From: an uncultured Erythrobacter sp.
GTDB lineage: Bacteria > Pseudomonadota > Alphaproteobacteria > Sphingomonadales > Sphingomonadaceae
Length of the DNA: 64,000 nt
Assembly (NCBI GenBank): GCA_947499095.1
Contig: CANMMR010000002.1
Location: 356,308 to 420,307, forward strand
Reading direction: 5' to 3'
Shown: positions 8,269 to 16,728 of the stretch, in pieces
How the letters are laid out: each line of letters opens with the position of its first letter
Numbering within the stretch: position 1 is the first letter of the stretch
Made by a program: the position numbers and the translations under genes
The notes under the pieces: model-generated
Seen by the model: the letters and a program-made list of their open reading frames with translations, nothing else
What the model was told of the DNA's origin: nothing
The model's database searches: none

Positions 8269-8850
8269 TCATGCGAACGGTCCGTAAAAGCGGGTGGGCG
8301 TGACCACGGCTTGCAGGCGCCTATCGTGTGCTTCCACCGGGAGCTGGTCGCACTTTTGGCAGTCCCAAGCCATTCCGATCGCGATTGTTTGCGGATGGGC
8401 TTCCAGCCAGCGATCGTAATGCCCGCCACCCTGTCCGAGCCGCTCGCCGCTATCGGTAAAACCGACAAGGGGAACCAGCAAAATATCAGGCTGCATTGAA
8501 GGTGCCTCTGGCGAAGGCTGCATCAGCCCGAAAGGGCCTTCTTCCAAGTCCTCCCCCTCGAAGGGATCGGCAAAGCGCGCGAACTCCATCGGTGCGCCGC
8601 CACCGGCTAAGCGGGGCAGGGCGAGCTCGTGACAGTGCTCGAGAAAGAACTTCGCGTAGGACGTAGCAGGCGCCTCATACGCATTCTCGCGGTACAGACC
8701 GATCACCGCGCCGCTAGGTACAAGCTCCAGCAGTGGAGTCGGCGGGCGGTGGAAGACGAGCGCGCGCATGCTGTCCGGCAACGCCTCGACATGCGCTTTG
8801 CGCGTGGCGCGGAGATCTTGGCGCAGGTCTTCCTTCGTTTGGAGTGTCAC
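8269..8850 (-). CDS. 5-formyltetrahydrofolate cyclo-ligase
   Basis: Converts 5-formyl-THF to 5,10-methenyl-THF with ATP, returning the storage or inhibitory folate to the one-carbon pool. The family signature GERLGQGGGHYDRWL is present near residue 140, with ILLVPLVGF before it and IGMAWDCQ after it. GTG at 8850 is preferred: AGGAAG lies about 10 nt upstream and MTLQTKEDLRQDLR fits the family. An in-frame ATG at 8874 would put the start in the 6S RNA 3' flank. The position directly downstream of the 6S RNA gene is the conserved ssrS-ygfA arrangement. 193 residues. Confidence 0.88.
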   Translation of the reverse strand: MTLQTKEDLRQDLRATRKAHVEALPDSMRALVFHRPPTPLLELVPSGAVIGLYRENAYEAPATSYAKFFLEHCHELALPRLAGGGAPMEFARFADPFEGEDLEEGPFGLMQPSPEAPSMQPDILLVPLVGFTDSGERLGQGGGHYDRWLEAHPQTIAIGMAWDCQKCDQLPVEAHDRRLQAVVTPTRFYGPFA

Positions 8851-8877
8851 GCTTTGGAGGCTTCCTGTCTGCAATGG

Positions 8878-9072
8878 TGTGGCGGGACCACCATGGGTCG
8901 TTACCTTGAAATCCTCTGACGCCTAAAACGTCAGGTGGGCGCCGTATACCCCGGTCCCCGGGTTCCGTTCCGAAGAACGCAGTGGCCCGTGTTCCAGGGC
9001 AGGGACAGCTCCCTAGGATTGCTTATAGCCTCAGGGATATTCATGCGGCTCGTGCCGAGCAGCCCCGCCACC
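8878..9072 (-). ncRNA. ssrS: 6S RNA (SsrS)
   Basis: The space between zapA and the 5-formyl-THF cyclo-ligase gene on the minus strand holds a structured, non-coding stretch where 6S RNA is conserved in proteobacteria. The 5' end (GTGGCGGG, 9071-9064) is exactly complementary to the 3' end (CCCGCCAC, 8886-8879), forming a closing stem for an RNA of about 195 nt. Inside, CCTAGGGAGCTGTCCCT and GGAACACGGGCC resemble the central-bubble flanks of 6S, and a CTGACG/CGTCAG hairpin lies in the 3' arm. 6S RNA mimics an open promoter and sequesters the housekeeping RNA polymerase holoenzyme. Both ends are inferred from the stem and from the promoter at 9077-9105. Confidence 0.75.
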
Positions 9073-9076
9073 ATGC

Positions 9077-9105
9077 TATTTAGGGCGCGCGCCGTCAGCT
9101 CTCAA
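9077..9105 (-). promoter_or_regulatory. candidate sigma70-type promoter of 6S RNA
   Basis: On the minus strand, TTGAGA (9105-9100), a 17-bp spacer and TAAATA (9082-9077) precede the 6S closing stem by 5-6 nt, placing the RNA 5' end near 9072-9071. The -35 element lies within the last codons of zapA. The strength and spacing suit an abundant housekeeping RNA. Confidence 0.6.
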
Positions 9106-9415
9106 GGGTGGTGGCCGCATTCTCCAGCGCGCTGGCGATGCGTTCGAGCTGGGTAGCGAGCCGGGCGCTGTCGAAATCCGGAGCTGCTGGCGGAGGAGGC
9201 GGCGGTGGAGGAGCGCTCTGCGCCTCATGCAGCTCGTCGGCCAAAAGAAGGGCCGCAAACAGGAGGTTTTTCGCTTCCTGGTTGGAAAGATTGGCACCCA
9301 TCGTGCTCAGCTTGTTGTCGATCACTCCGGCAAGACGCTCGATATGCGCTTCCTGACCATCTTGGCAGGCGACGGTGTAATTACGCCCGCCGATTTTCAG
9401 CGTGACATCGCTCAT
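9095..9415 (-). CDS. zapA: cell division protein ZapA
   Basis: A cytoplasmic Z-ring-associated protein that bundles FtsZ filaments. The N-terminal globular part (about residues 1-65) has the family pattern VTLKIGGRNYTVAC, DGQEAHIERLAGVID and ANLSNQEAKNLLFAALLLADEL. It is followed by an uninterrupted run of eight prolines (about 70-77) and a C-terminal helix (LATQLERIASALENAA) likely to form the coiled-coil dimer arm. The polyproline spacer between globular head and coiled coil is an oddity. The gene overlaps its upstream neighbour by 4 nt and precedes the 6S RNA gene, as in many proteobacteria. 106 residues. Confidence 0.88.
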   Translation of the reverse strand: MSDVTLKIGGRNYTVACQDGQEAHIERLAGVIDNKLSTMGANLSNQEAKNLLFAALLLADELHEAQSAPPPPPPPPAAPDFDSARLATQLERIASALENAATTLES

Positions 9416-9630
9416 TTCTCGAGGCTTTCGATCAGCGTATCGAGTTCGACAAGGCTGCTTCGGACCTGTTTGCGCAGGGCCTCGTGCCGCTGCGCGAGAT
9501 CGCTATCGCCAGCATCGTCGTTCTCCGGCGCAGCGTTGCCGGAATGCCGCGAGAGCGCCGCCTGTGTTTCGATCCGGCTCAGCGCACGGTCGATCCGGTC
9601 CATTGCTTGGGTGATGCGTTCTGCCGACAT
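9412..9630 (-). CDS. small coiled-coil protein coupled to zapA
   Basis: A 72-residue protein starting at ATG 9630 and overlapping the zapA start by 4 nt (ATGA), which implies translational coupling. Two helical stretches with heptad spacing are visible (RITQAMDRIDRALSRIE near the start, and HEALRKQVRSSLVELDTLIE at the end), separated by a flexible acidic link. There is no signal or membrane segment. I cannot assign a family; small coiled-coil genes are common just upstream of zapA in sphingomonads, so a division-related role is a reasonable inference only. The next in-frame ATG upstream (9648) has no better ribosome site. Confidence 0.65.
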   Translation of the reverse strand: MSAERITQAMDRIDRALSRIETQAALSRHSGNAAPENDDAGDSDLAQRHEALRKQVRSSLVELDTLIESLEK

Positions 9631-9804
9631 GATGTCCCGAATTACCAAGATTGCCGATTATAGGCAAAGGCTTGCAGCGTCCTGTTGATAAGTTGGGTCA
9701 GTCTGGGGGCGATTGTGTATGGCCCGGTAGCCGCCTTGACCTGCCGCCTCCCCTCCGCGATGGCTTCCGCGCGTCGAATCGGCCCTTTTCCGGAGAGCAT
9801 CAGC

Positions 9805-11796
9805 ATGAGCCTTGAAACGTCCCGCATGGTCCAGATGGCCAACGCCATCCGGGCACTTTCGATGGATGCGGTGCAGGCGGCGAATTCGGGGCATCCCGGC
9901 ATGCCGATGGGTATGGCCGATGTCGCCACCGTTCTGTGGGGCGAATATCTGAAGCACGATCCCAAAACCCCTGACTGGGCCGACCGCGACCGGTTTGTGC
10001 TGTCCGCCGGTCATGGGTCCATGCTTATTTACGCGCTGCTCCACCTGTCGGGCTACGACGCGCCGACCATCGAAGACATTCGCAATTTCCGCCAGCTCGG
10101 CAGCCCCTGTGCAGGCCACCCGGAAAACTTCCTTCTCGCCGGAGTAGAATGCACCACCGGTCCGCTGGGGCAGGGCCTCGCGATGGCGGTCGGCATGGCG
10201 ATCGCCGAGCGCAAGCTGAATGCAGATTTCGGAGACGATCTGGTCGATCACCGCACTTGGGTGATCGCGGGCGACGGTTGCCTGATGGAGGGCATCAACC
10301 ACGAGGCGATCGGGCTGGCGGGGCATCTCAAGCTCGGCCGGATGAATGTGCTGTGGGACGACAACAATATCACCATCGACGGGTCGACGGACCTTTCGAC
10401 GAGCGAGAACATCAAGGCGCGCTACGAAGCGACCGGCTGGCACGTCGTAAGCTGCAACGGGCACGATTTCGATGACATCCGCCGTGCGATGGATGAGGCG
10501 GTGGCAGACGAACGTCCCTCGCTGATCGCCTGCAGCACCGTGATCGGCAAGGGTGCTCCGAACAAGCAGGGCACCAGCGCAACCCACGGCGCGCCGCTGG
10601 GCGACGACGAGATCGCCGCCGCGCGCGACCTGCTGGGTTGGGATGCGAAACCCTTCGAAATCCCCGACCAGGTGCTGGCCGACTGGCGCTCGACTTCCGA
10701 AAACGGGCAGAATGCCTATCGCAGCTGGCTCGATCGTCTTTCCAGCGATGGCCGTCGCGCGGAATTCGAGCGGCGCATGGCCGGCGATCTGCCCGAGAGC
10801 TTCAGCCTGGACGACTATATCGGCAAGCTCATCGCCGAGCCGCAGAAGGTCGCAACGCGCAAGGCCAGCGAGATGGCACTGGCGCAGATCAACGGTCAGC
10901 TGACCGAGACCATGGGCGGCAGTGCCGACCTGACCGGCTCGAACAACACCAAGGCCGGGGGCATCGGCCCTTTCACCGCGGACGATTATTTGGGTCGCTA
11001 TATCTATTACGGCATCCGCGAATTCGGCATGGCCGCCGCGATGAACGGCATGGCGCTGCATGGCGGCGTCATCCCCTATGGCGGCACATTTCTGGTATTC
11101 ACCGACTATTGTCGCGGGGCGATCCGGCTCTCGGCGCTTCAGGAAGCGCGCGTGATCTACGTGATGACGCACGACAGCATCGGCCTTGGCGAAGATGGCC
11201 CGACGCACCAACCGATCGAGCATGTCCAGTCGCTGCGGATGATCCCGAACCTTTTGGTCATGCGGCCTGCCGATGCGGTCGAAACGGCCGAATGCTGGGA
11301 TATCGCCCTGCGCGAAAATGATCGGCCGACCGTGCTGGCGCTCAGCCGGCAGAACCTGCCGCAGGTTCGCAACACGCTGGACGAGACCGGCATGTGCTCG
11401 AAGGGCGCTTATCGCCTCAAACAGGCAAACGCAGGGCGGCGCGTAATCCTGATCGCAACCGGTTCCGAAGTGCATGTCGCGCTGGAATGCGCCGAACAGC
11501 TGGAACAGCAGGGCATCGGTGCTGACGTCGTCTCGATGGTCTGCACCGAACTGTTCGACGAGCAGGACGAAAGCTACAAGGCCGACCTTCTGCCGAATGT
11601 CGATCCCGGCGAGATCCTGCGGGTCAGCATCGAGGCCGGCACGACCTTCGGGTGGGAGCGCTACACCATGGCCAATGGCCTCAACATCGGTATCGACCGC
11701 TTCGGCGCCAGTGCGCCGGCGCCCGACCTGTTCGAGAAATTCGGCATCACCGCGGACGCGATCGTCCCGCAAATCATGAACAAATTGAACGGCTAA
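9805..11796 (+). CDS. tkt: transketolase
   Basis: A ThDP enzyme of the non-oxidative pentose phosphate pathway, moving two-carbon ketol units between sugar phosphates. The 663-residue length is standard. Seen in order: SGHPGMPMG near residue 28; the ThDP motif GDGCLMEG (about 155-162) closing with DDNNITIDG near 186; the glyoxylate-type loop; and the C-terminal TGSEVHVALE stretch. ATG at 9805 follows CGGAGAG by 8 nt; a frame open from further upstream has no family similarity. It starts a central-carbon cluster with gap and pgk on the same strand, 15 nt before gap. It is divergent from the zapA block, with 174 nt between. Confidence 0.94.
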   Translation: MSLETSRMVQMANAIRALSMDAVQAANSGHPGMPMGMADVATVLWGEYLKHDPKTPDWADRDRFVLSAGHGSMLIYALLHLSGYDAPTIEDIRNFRQLGSPCAGHPENFLLAGVECTTGPLGQGLAMAVGMAIAERKLNADFGDDLVDHRTWVIAGDGCLMEGINHEAIGLAGHLKLGRMNVLWDDNNITIDGSTDLSTSENIKARYEATGWHVVSCNGHDFDDIRRAMDEAVADERPSLIACSTVIGKGAPNKQGTSATHGAPLGDDEIAAARDLLGWDAKPFEIPDQVLADWRSTSENGQNAYRSWLDRLSSDGRRAEFERRMAGDLPESFSLDDYIGKLIAEPQKVATRKASEMALAQINGQLTETMGGSADLTGSNNTKAGGIGPFTADDYLGRYIYYGIREFGMAAAMNGMALHGGVIPYGGTFLVFTDYCRGAIRLSALQEARVIYVMTHDSIGLGEDGPTHQPIEHVQSLRMIPNLLVMRPADAVETAECWDIALRENDRPTVLALSRQNLPQVRNTLDETGMCSKGAYRLKQANAGRRVILIATGSEVHVALECAEQLEQQGIGADVVSMVCTELFDEQDESYKADLLPNVDPGEILRVSIEAGTTFGWERYTMANGLNIGIDRFGASAPAPDLFEKFGITADAIVPQIMNKLNG

Positions 11797-11811
11797 GCAG
11801 GAGTTTCTTTC

Positions 11812-12819
11812 ATGGCGACGAAGGTTGCAATCAACGGTTTCGGACGTATCGGCCGCCTCGTGGCGCGCGCTATTCTGGAGCGTGACGATCACGATCTCGA
11901 CTTGGTCAGTATCAACGACCTGGCCGACACCAAGGCCAATGCGCTGCTGTTCCAGTACGACAGCACGCACGGCCGCTTCCCCGGCACGGTCGAGACCGGC
12001 GACAATGCCATCATCGTCAACGGCAAGAGCATAACAGTCACCAGCGAACGTGAGCCCGGCAAGCTGCCGCATGGCGAGCAGGGGATCGACATCGTGCTCG
12101 AGTGCACCGGCTTCTTCCAGTCCGACGAAGCCTGCCGTCCGCATCTCGATGCGGGTGCCAAGCGCGTGTTGATCTCGGCCCCGGCCAAGAACGTTTCCGC
12201 GACCATCGTCTACGGCGTGAACCACGAGACGCTGACCGCCGAAGACCTGATCGTTTCCAACGCCAGCTGCACCACCAACTGCCTATCGCCGATGGCCAAG
12301 GTGCTGCACGATACGGTTGGGATCGAGCGTGGCTTCATGACCACCATCCATAGCTACACCAACGACCAGCGCATGCTCGACCAGATGCATGGCGACATGC
12401 GCCGGGCCCGCGGCGGGGCGCAGAACATGATCCCGACCACCACCGGCGCTGCCCGTGCGGTCGGCCTCGTCCTGCCCGAACTCGCCGGCAAGCTGGACGG
12501 CAGCTCGGTCCGCGTACCGACGCCGAATGTCAGCCTCGTGGATCTCGTCTTCACCCCCGGCCGCGACACCAGCGCCGATGAACTGAATGCCGCGCTGAAG
12601 GAAGCGGCGGAAGGCAAAATGAAGGGCGTGCTCGACTATACCGACCAGCCGCTCGTCAGCTCGGACTTCAACCACTATCCCGCCAGCTCGACCATCGACA
12701 GCCTTGAGACCAGCGTGATGGAAGGCAAGCTCGCCCGTGTCGTCAGCTGGTACGACAATGAATGGGGCTTCTCGAACCGCATGCTCGACACCGCCGGCGT
12801 GATGGCGAAGTTCCTGTAA
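11812..12819 (+). CDS. gap: glyceraldehyde-3-phosphate dehydrogenase, type I
   Basis: Oxidises and phosphorylates glyceraldehyde-3-phosphate to 1,3-bisphosphoglycerate with NAD(P)+. The Rossmann motif INGFGRIGR begins at residue 7. The catalytic Cys153 lies in SNASCTTNCLSPM, with the partner His in TTIHSYTNDQ. SWYDNEWGFSNR closes the protein. 335 residues, the normal length. A clear AGGAG lies 8 nt before the ATG. It sits between tkt and pgk (10 nt to pgk), so the three are probably one operon supplying lower glycolysis, the end of the Entner-Doudoroff route, and gluconeogenesis. Confidence 0.96.
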   Translation: MATKVAINGFGRIGRLVARAILERDDHDLDLVSINDLADTKANALLFQYDSTHGRFPGTVETGDNAIIVNGKSITVTSEREPGKLPHGEQGIDIVLECTGFFQSDEACRPHLDAGAKRVLISAPAKNVSATIVYGVNHETLTAEDLIVSNASCTTNCLSPMAKVLHDTVGIERGFMTTIHSYTNDQRMLDQMHGDMRRARGGAQNMIPTTTGAARAVGLVLPELAGKLDGSSVRVPTPNVSLVDLVFTPGRDTSADELNAALKEAAEGKMKGVLDYTDQPLVSSDFNHYPASSTIDSLETSVMEGKLARVVSWYDNEWGFSNRMLDTAGVMAKFL

Positions 12820-12829
12820 GGACTATTCG

Positions 12830-14029
12830 ATGAGCAATTTCAGGACCCTGGACGACCTTGGCGATATCACCGGCAAGGTCGCGCTGGTACGCGTCGATCT
12901 CAATCTTCCGATGAAGGACGGGTCGGCCACCGATGTCACGCGGGTAGAGGCGGTGAAACCCACGATCCTCGAACTCGCCGACAAGGGCGCCAAGGTCCTG
13001 TTGCTCGCGCATTACGGCCGTCCCGAGGGACAACGCCACTCGACTATGTCGACCAGCTTCGTGCAGGGCGATGTCGAGAAAGTACTCGGCAAGGAGATCA
13101 TGTTCATCCCCGAGGTCATGGGCCCGGTGGTCGAACAGTCGATCGGCATTCTCGGCAATGGCGATATCGGCCTGCTCGACAACGTCCGCTTCTGGCCCGG
13201 CGAGGAAGCCAACGATCCGGACTTCGCCAAGGGCATCGCCGCTCATGGCGATTTCTACGTCAACGATGCCTTCTCCGCCGCGCACCGCGCCCATGCCTCG
13301 ACCGAGGGGCTTGCGCACCATCTTCCATCTTACGCCGGTCGCGCGATGGAGAAGGAATTGAAGGCGCTCGATGCTGCGCTCGGCAATCCGGAACAGCCGG
13401 TGGCGGCTGTGGTCGGCGGGGCTAAGGTCTCGACCAAGCTGGACGTGCTCGAAAACCTCGTCGGCAAGGTGCAGCACCTGATTATCGGCGGCGGTATGGC
13501 GAACACGTTTCTCGCCGCGAAGGGCGTCGATGTCGGCAAATCGCTGTGCGAGCACGACCTCACCGATACGGCCAGCCGCATCATGGACGAGGCGGATCAC
13601 GCCGGTTGCACGGTGCATCTGCCGTATGACGTCGTGGTCGCGAAGGAATTCGCCGCCAATCCATCCTCGCTGCGGACCTGCAACGTCCATGAAGTCGCCG
13701 AAGACGAGATGATTCTCGACGTCGGCCCGCTCGCGACGGAGGCGCTCGGCGATGTGCTGAAGACCTGCCGCACGCTGGTGTGGAACGGTCCGATGGGTGC
13801 CTTCGAGACCGAACCTTTCGACGCCGCCACGGTCGCCTTGGCTAAGACGGCAGCCGCTTTGACGCAGGACGGCTCGCTGATCTCCGTGGCTGGCGGGGGC
13901 GATACCGTCGCCGCGCTCGCGCATTCCGGGGTGAAGGACGACTTCACTTTCGTTTCGACCGCCGGGGGCGCCTTCCTCGAATGGATGGAAGGCAAGGACC
14001 TTCCCGGCGTCGCCGCGCTGAGCGCATGA
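12830..14029 (+). CDS. pgk: phosphoglycerate kinase
   Basis: Transfers the acyl phosphate of 1,3-bisphosphoglycerate to ADP. Family marks: VALVRVDLNLPMKDG at about residue 18, LLAHYGRPEG near 60, the substrate-binding FSAAHRAHAS, the hinge and nucleotide-binding AAVVGGAKVSTKL, and GPMGAFE with GGGDTVAAL near the end. 399 residues is standard. The stop overlaps the next gene by 4 nt (ATGA), tying a thioesterase to glycolytic gene expression. Confidence 0.96.
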   Translation: MSNFRTLDDLGDITGKVALVRVDLNLPMKDGSATDVTRVEAVKPTILELADKGAKVLLLAHYGRPEGQRHSTMSTSFVQGDVEKVLGKEIMFIPEVMGPVVEQSIGILGNGDIGLLDNVRFWPGEEANDPDFAKGIAAHGDFYVNDAFSAAHRAHASTEGLAHHLPSYAGRAMEKELKALDAALGNPEQPVAAVVGGAKVSTKLDVLENLVGKVQHLIIGGGMANTFLAAKGVDVGKSLCEHDLTDTASRIMDEADHAGCTVHLPYDVVVAKEFAANPSSLRTCNVHEVAEDEMILDVGPLATEALGDVLKTCRTLVWNGPMGAFETEPFDAATVALAKTAAALTQDGSLISVAGGGDTVAALAHSGVKDDFTFVSTAGGAFLEWMEGKDLPGVAALSA

Positions 14030-14484
14030 GCGAGAATGAAGCTGTCGGATCGGGCGGCGGGCTGATCCCGGTCACCGAAGGCGAGTTCGCAGGTTGGTCC
14101 ACCTGGAACAGCGACGCTTTCGAGCAGCGCGCAGGCCCATTCTACGAGCGCCGCGACGAGAATGGCGATTACGTCTCCGCTTTCCGCGCGGAAGATCGGC
14201 ACATGAATGGTGCCGGCTTCATGCACGGCGGCTGCCTGATGACCTTTGCCGATAGCGCATTGTTTACCATCGCCACCGATGCTCTGGCGGAATCGCATGG
14301 GGTCACGATGCATCTTGCGGGCGATTTTCTCGATCCTGCTAGGGTCGGCCAGCTGATCGAGGCACGCGGCGAAGTCGTGCGGGCTGGCGGCAAGACGATC
14401 TACGTCGTCGGCAAGATCACCGCCGATGGCACTCCGGTGCTCAGCTTCAACGGAATCATCCGCAAGATCACCCGCAGGGACTGA
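14026..14484 (+). CDS. PaaI-type hotdog-fold thioesterase
   Basis: A 152-residue single hotdog domain. The active-site pattern GAGFMHGGCLMTFAD (His67-Gly-Gly, then Asp) is that of the PaaI/YbgC-like acyl-CoA thioesterase group; TMHLAGDFLDPARVGQLIEARGEVVRAG is the conserved central strand pair. It should hydrolyse a small or aromatic acyl-CoA in the cytoplasm; the substrate is not evident. ATG at 14026 overlaps the pgk stop, so it is translated from the tkt-gap-pgk message. Its own stop abuts the stop of the convergent flavodoxin-like gene with no space between. Confidence 0.8.
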   Translation: MSENEAVGSGGGLIPVTEGEFAGWSTWNSDAFEQRAGPFYERRDENGDYVSAFRAEDRHMNGAGFMHGGCLMTFADSALFTIATDALAESHGVTMHLAGDFLDPARVGQLIEARGEVVRAGGKTIYVVGKITADGTPVLSFNGIIRKITRRD

Positions 14485-15243
14485 TCAGCGATACTCCGGA
14501 TTGGGCGCGTCGAAGCGGTAGCCTTCCTTCCACAATTCCACCGTGTTGCCCCAATCCGGAATGCCGCCCGCATCTTTCAGCATGCGCGCGAAGTGCATCA
14601 GGTTCCAAGTCATGAAAGTGGTGTTCCGGCGGCTAAAGTCGTTGTCGAAGCCGACAGAGCCGCTCCCGTCTTCCTTTATGTCGCCATAGCTGGGGCCGGG
14701 GCCTGCTTCGCCGATCCACCCGGCGTCTGCCTGCGGGGGAATGGTGTAACCCACGTGCTGTAGCGAGTAGAGCACCCCCATGCCGACATGCTTGATGCCG
14801 TCCTCATTGCCGGTGACGATGCAACCGCCGACCTTGCCGTAGAAGGCATATTGTCCCTTGTCGTTGGTCTGGCCGGAATGCGCGTAAAGCCGCTCGATCA
14901 GGCGCTGGCACACGGAAGATTTCTCTCCCAGCCAGATCGGAGTTCCTACGAGGAGGATGTCGGCGGACTGCACCTTCTCCCAGATGGCGGGCCATCCATC
15001 CTTTTCTGCGCCGTGCTCGGTCATGTCCGGGTAGACACCCGGCGTGATGGTATGATCGACCATCCGGACCGTCTCCAGAACGACGTTTTTCTTCACGAGG
15101 ATAGCTTCGGCAACGCCCAGCAGCTTGTCGGTATGCGACCCCTGCGGCGAGGGCTTCAGCGTGCAGTTGATCGTCAGCGCCTTCAGATCGGAAAAATCGG
15201 TCGTATTGTCTGTGCAAAGCTGCTCTTGCGTATCGTCCAGCAT
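14485..15243 (-). CDS. flavodoxin-like NAD(P)H-dependent FMN reductase family protein
   Basis: A 252-residue cytoplasmic protein with the flavodoxin-like fold: a first beta strand LKALTINCTLKPSPQGSHT with the Ser/Thr-rich phosphate loop for FMN, then SADILLVGTPIWLGEKSSVCQRLIERL, the hallmark of the NADPH-dependent FMN reductase/WrbA-like group, and KVGGCIVTGNEDG. The C-terminal third (WIGEAGPGPSYGDI, RRNTTFMTWNLMHFARML) is typical of a flavodoxin family protein set common in actinobacteria and sphingomonads. The physiological partner is unknown. ATG at 15243 follows GAGGAGA. It is convergent with the thioesterase gene and divergent from the aldolase gene. Confidence 0.78.
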   Translation of the reverse strand: MLDDTQEQLCTDNTTDFSDLKALTINCTLKPSPQGSHTDKLLGVAEAILVKKNVVLETVRMVDHTITPGVYPDMTEHGAEKDGWPAIWEKVQSADILLVGTPIWLGEKSSVCQRLIERLYAHSGQTNDKGQYAFYGKVGGCIVTGNEDGIKHVGMGVLYSLQHVGYTIPPQADAGWIGEAGPGPSYGDIKEDGSGSVGFDNDFSRRNTTFMTWNLMHFARMLKDAGGIPDWGNTVELWKEGYRFDAPNPEYR

Positions 15244-15367
15244 CCGTTTCTCCTCTGCTCTTCAACCAATACGTCCCGGCACGGCATAAGTTACGCGCGC
15301 TGTTGCAGGTGCGAAAACGCTTGGCTAAAGGGAGCGCATACGAATGCACAGGCACGAGGATTTCCCG

Positions 15368-16255
15368 ATGACTTTCGATGAGATGAAGGCGCACGTCGCC
15401 ACCGGCCAGGGCTTTATCGCGGCGCTCGACCAGTCGGGCGGCTCCACGCCCAAGGCGCTTAAGGGCTATGGCGTCGAGGACAGCGCCTGGACCACGGAAG
15501 ACGAAATGTTCGGCCTCATCCACGAAATGCGCCAGCGCATTATCGAGGCACCGTGCTTCGGCAACGGCAAGGTCATCGGTGCCATCCTGTTCGAAAAAAC
15601 CATGGATGGCGAAAGCGGCGGCAAGAGCGTGCCTGCACGCCTGAACGAACGTGGCATCGTCCCCTTCCTCAAGGTCGACAAAGGCTTGGAAGAGGAACGC
15701 GACGGGGCTCAGCTGATGAAGCCCAATCCGGGCCTCGAAGACATGTGCCGCCGCGCCAAGGGCCTCGGCGTGTTCGGCACCAAGATGCGTTCGGTCGTGA
15801 AGTCGGCCAATCCGGTCGGCATCAAGGAAGCGGTGCGTCAGCAATTCGCCGAAGGTGCGCGCATCCTGTCGACCGGTCTCGTACCCATGCTGGAGCCGGA
15901 ATACGACATCACCGCCACCGACCGCGCGGAAGGCGAAGCCATCCTGCTTGAAGCGATCGAAGAGGGCCTCGATGCGCTGCCGGACGGTCAGCAGGTCATG
16001 CTGAAGCTCTCCATCCCGAAAACGGCAGGCCTCTATTCCGGTCTGACCAATCACCCCAAGGTGCTGCGCGTCGTCGCGCTCTCGGGTGGTTACTCGACCG
16101 ACGAGGCTTGCGCCGAACTAGCAAAGAATCCCGGCATGATCGCCAGCTTCAGCCGCGGCCTGCTGCAGGATCTGCGGCACAACCAGAGCGACGAAGATTT
16201 CGACGGCACGCTCTCGGGCGCGATCGACCAGATTCACGCTGCGAGTGTTGCCTGA
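15368..16255 (+). CDS. fructose-bisphosphate aldolase, class I
   Basis: Cleaves or forms fructose-1,6-bisphosphate through a Schiff-base lysine, without metal. The N-terminus GQGFIAALDQSGGSTPKALKGYG is diagnostic of the bacterial class I aldolase family, and Lys213 in MLKLSIP is the expected Schiff-base residue. ATG at 15368 has AGGA 8 nt upstream; an in-frame ATG 8 codons earlier lacks both homology and a site. 295 residues is normal. It has its own upstream space but lies with gap and pgk, consistent with a gluconeogenic set in an organism that probably degrades sugar by the Entner-Doudoroff route (inference from the order). Confidence 0.9.
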   Translation: MTFDEMKAHVATGQGFIAALDQSGGSTPKALKGYGVEDSAWTTEDEMFGLIHEMRQRIIEAPCFGNGKVIGAILFEKTMDGESGGKSVPARLNERGIVPFLKVDKGLEEERDGAQLMKPNPGLEDMCRRAKGLGVFGTKMRSVVKSANPVGIKEAVRQQFAEGARILSTGLVPMLEPEYDITATDRAEGEAILLEAIEEGLDALPDGQQVMLKLSIPKTAGLYSGLTNHPKVLRVVALSGGYSTDEACAELAKNPGMIASFSRGLLQDLRHNQSDEDFDGTLSGAIDQIHAASVA

Positions 16256-16258
16256 CGC

Positions 16259-16648
16259 TCAGCGCCGTTCGAAGGTGAAGCGATATTCACGAACGGAGAT
16301 TTCTCCGTTCGCGGTTTTCTCGGGCGTCGCCTCTATCAGGACGTAGGTTCGCCCAAGAACCTCGTATGGCTCGCCAAGCGTAAGAGGAGCAGTCTGCGCC
16401 CAGCTTGTCGCGGTGATCCGCGTGGAGACGGTCAGCCTGCCCGCCCAGGCGCATTGAACGCCGACCGGGCAGCGGCTGTCTTCGGTCACCGCCAGCGGCT
16501 TTAAAATGGTGTCGCCTGTCCAGACCGCCTCGCCGAGTGCAATTGGCGTGCCTTGCGTCGCGGCATCGCCGTTAACGCGGGGCGTGTCGGGGATAATCGC
16601 ACAGGCGGACAGCGGCAGGGCGAGGGCGGCGGCAAAGGCAGTCTTCAT
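16259..16648 (-). CDS. small lipoprotein with RCPxxVQCxWAG motif, unknown function
   Basis: A 129-residue predicted lipoprotein: signal peptide MKTAFAAALALPLSAC with lipobox LSAC (lipidated Cys16). The mature part carries the motif EDSRCPVGVQCAWAGRLTV, in which two cysteines probably form a disulfide in the periplasm. This motif recurs in small beta-rich exported proteins of several phyla, but no function is established to my knowledge. It is convergent with the aldolase gene, with 3 nt between stops, and divergent from thiE. Confidence 0.7.
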   Translation of the reverse strand: MKTAFAAALALPLSACAIIPDTPRVNGDAATQGTPIALGEAVWTGDTILKPLAVTEDSRCPVGVQCAWAGRLTVSTRITATSWAQTAPLTLGEPYEVLGRTYVLIEATPEKTANGEISVREYRFTFERR

Positions 16649-16728
16649 CTGCGCATTAGCGGCCAGCGACGCTGTCGCTCATCTGAACGGGTGACGAATT
16701 GCGGCGAGCGCATTAGAGAACGCGGCCG

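Noticed and set aside
8919..8940. CTGACG/CGTCAG hairpin taken as a terminator
   Set aside because: It lies within the 6S RNA 3' arm and lacks a T-run, so it is better explained as part of the RNA fold.
9658..12225. A minus-strand open frame of 855 codons across tkt and gap
   Set aside because: It is antisense to two highly conserved enzymes, has no recognisable domain and no ribosome site. Long antisense frames are expected in GC-rich DNA with strong third-position bias.
12743..13924. A minus-strand frame of 393 codons opposite pgk
   Set aside because: Antisense to a conserved gene, without start signals or domain.
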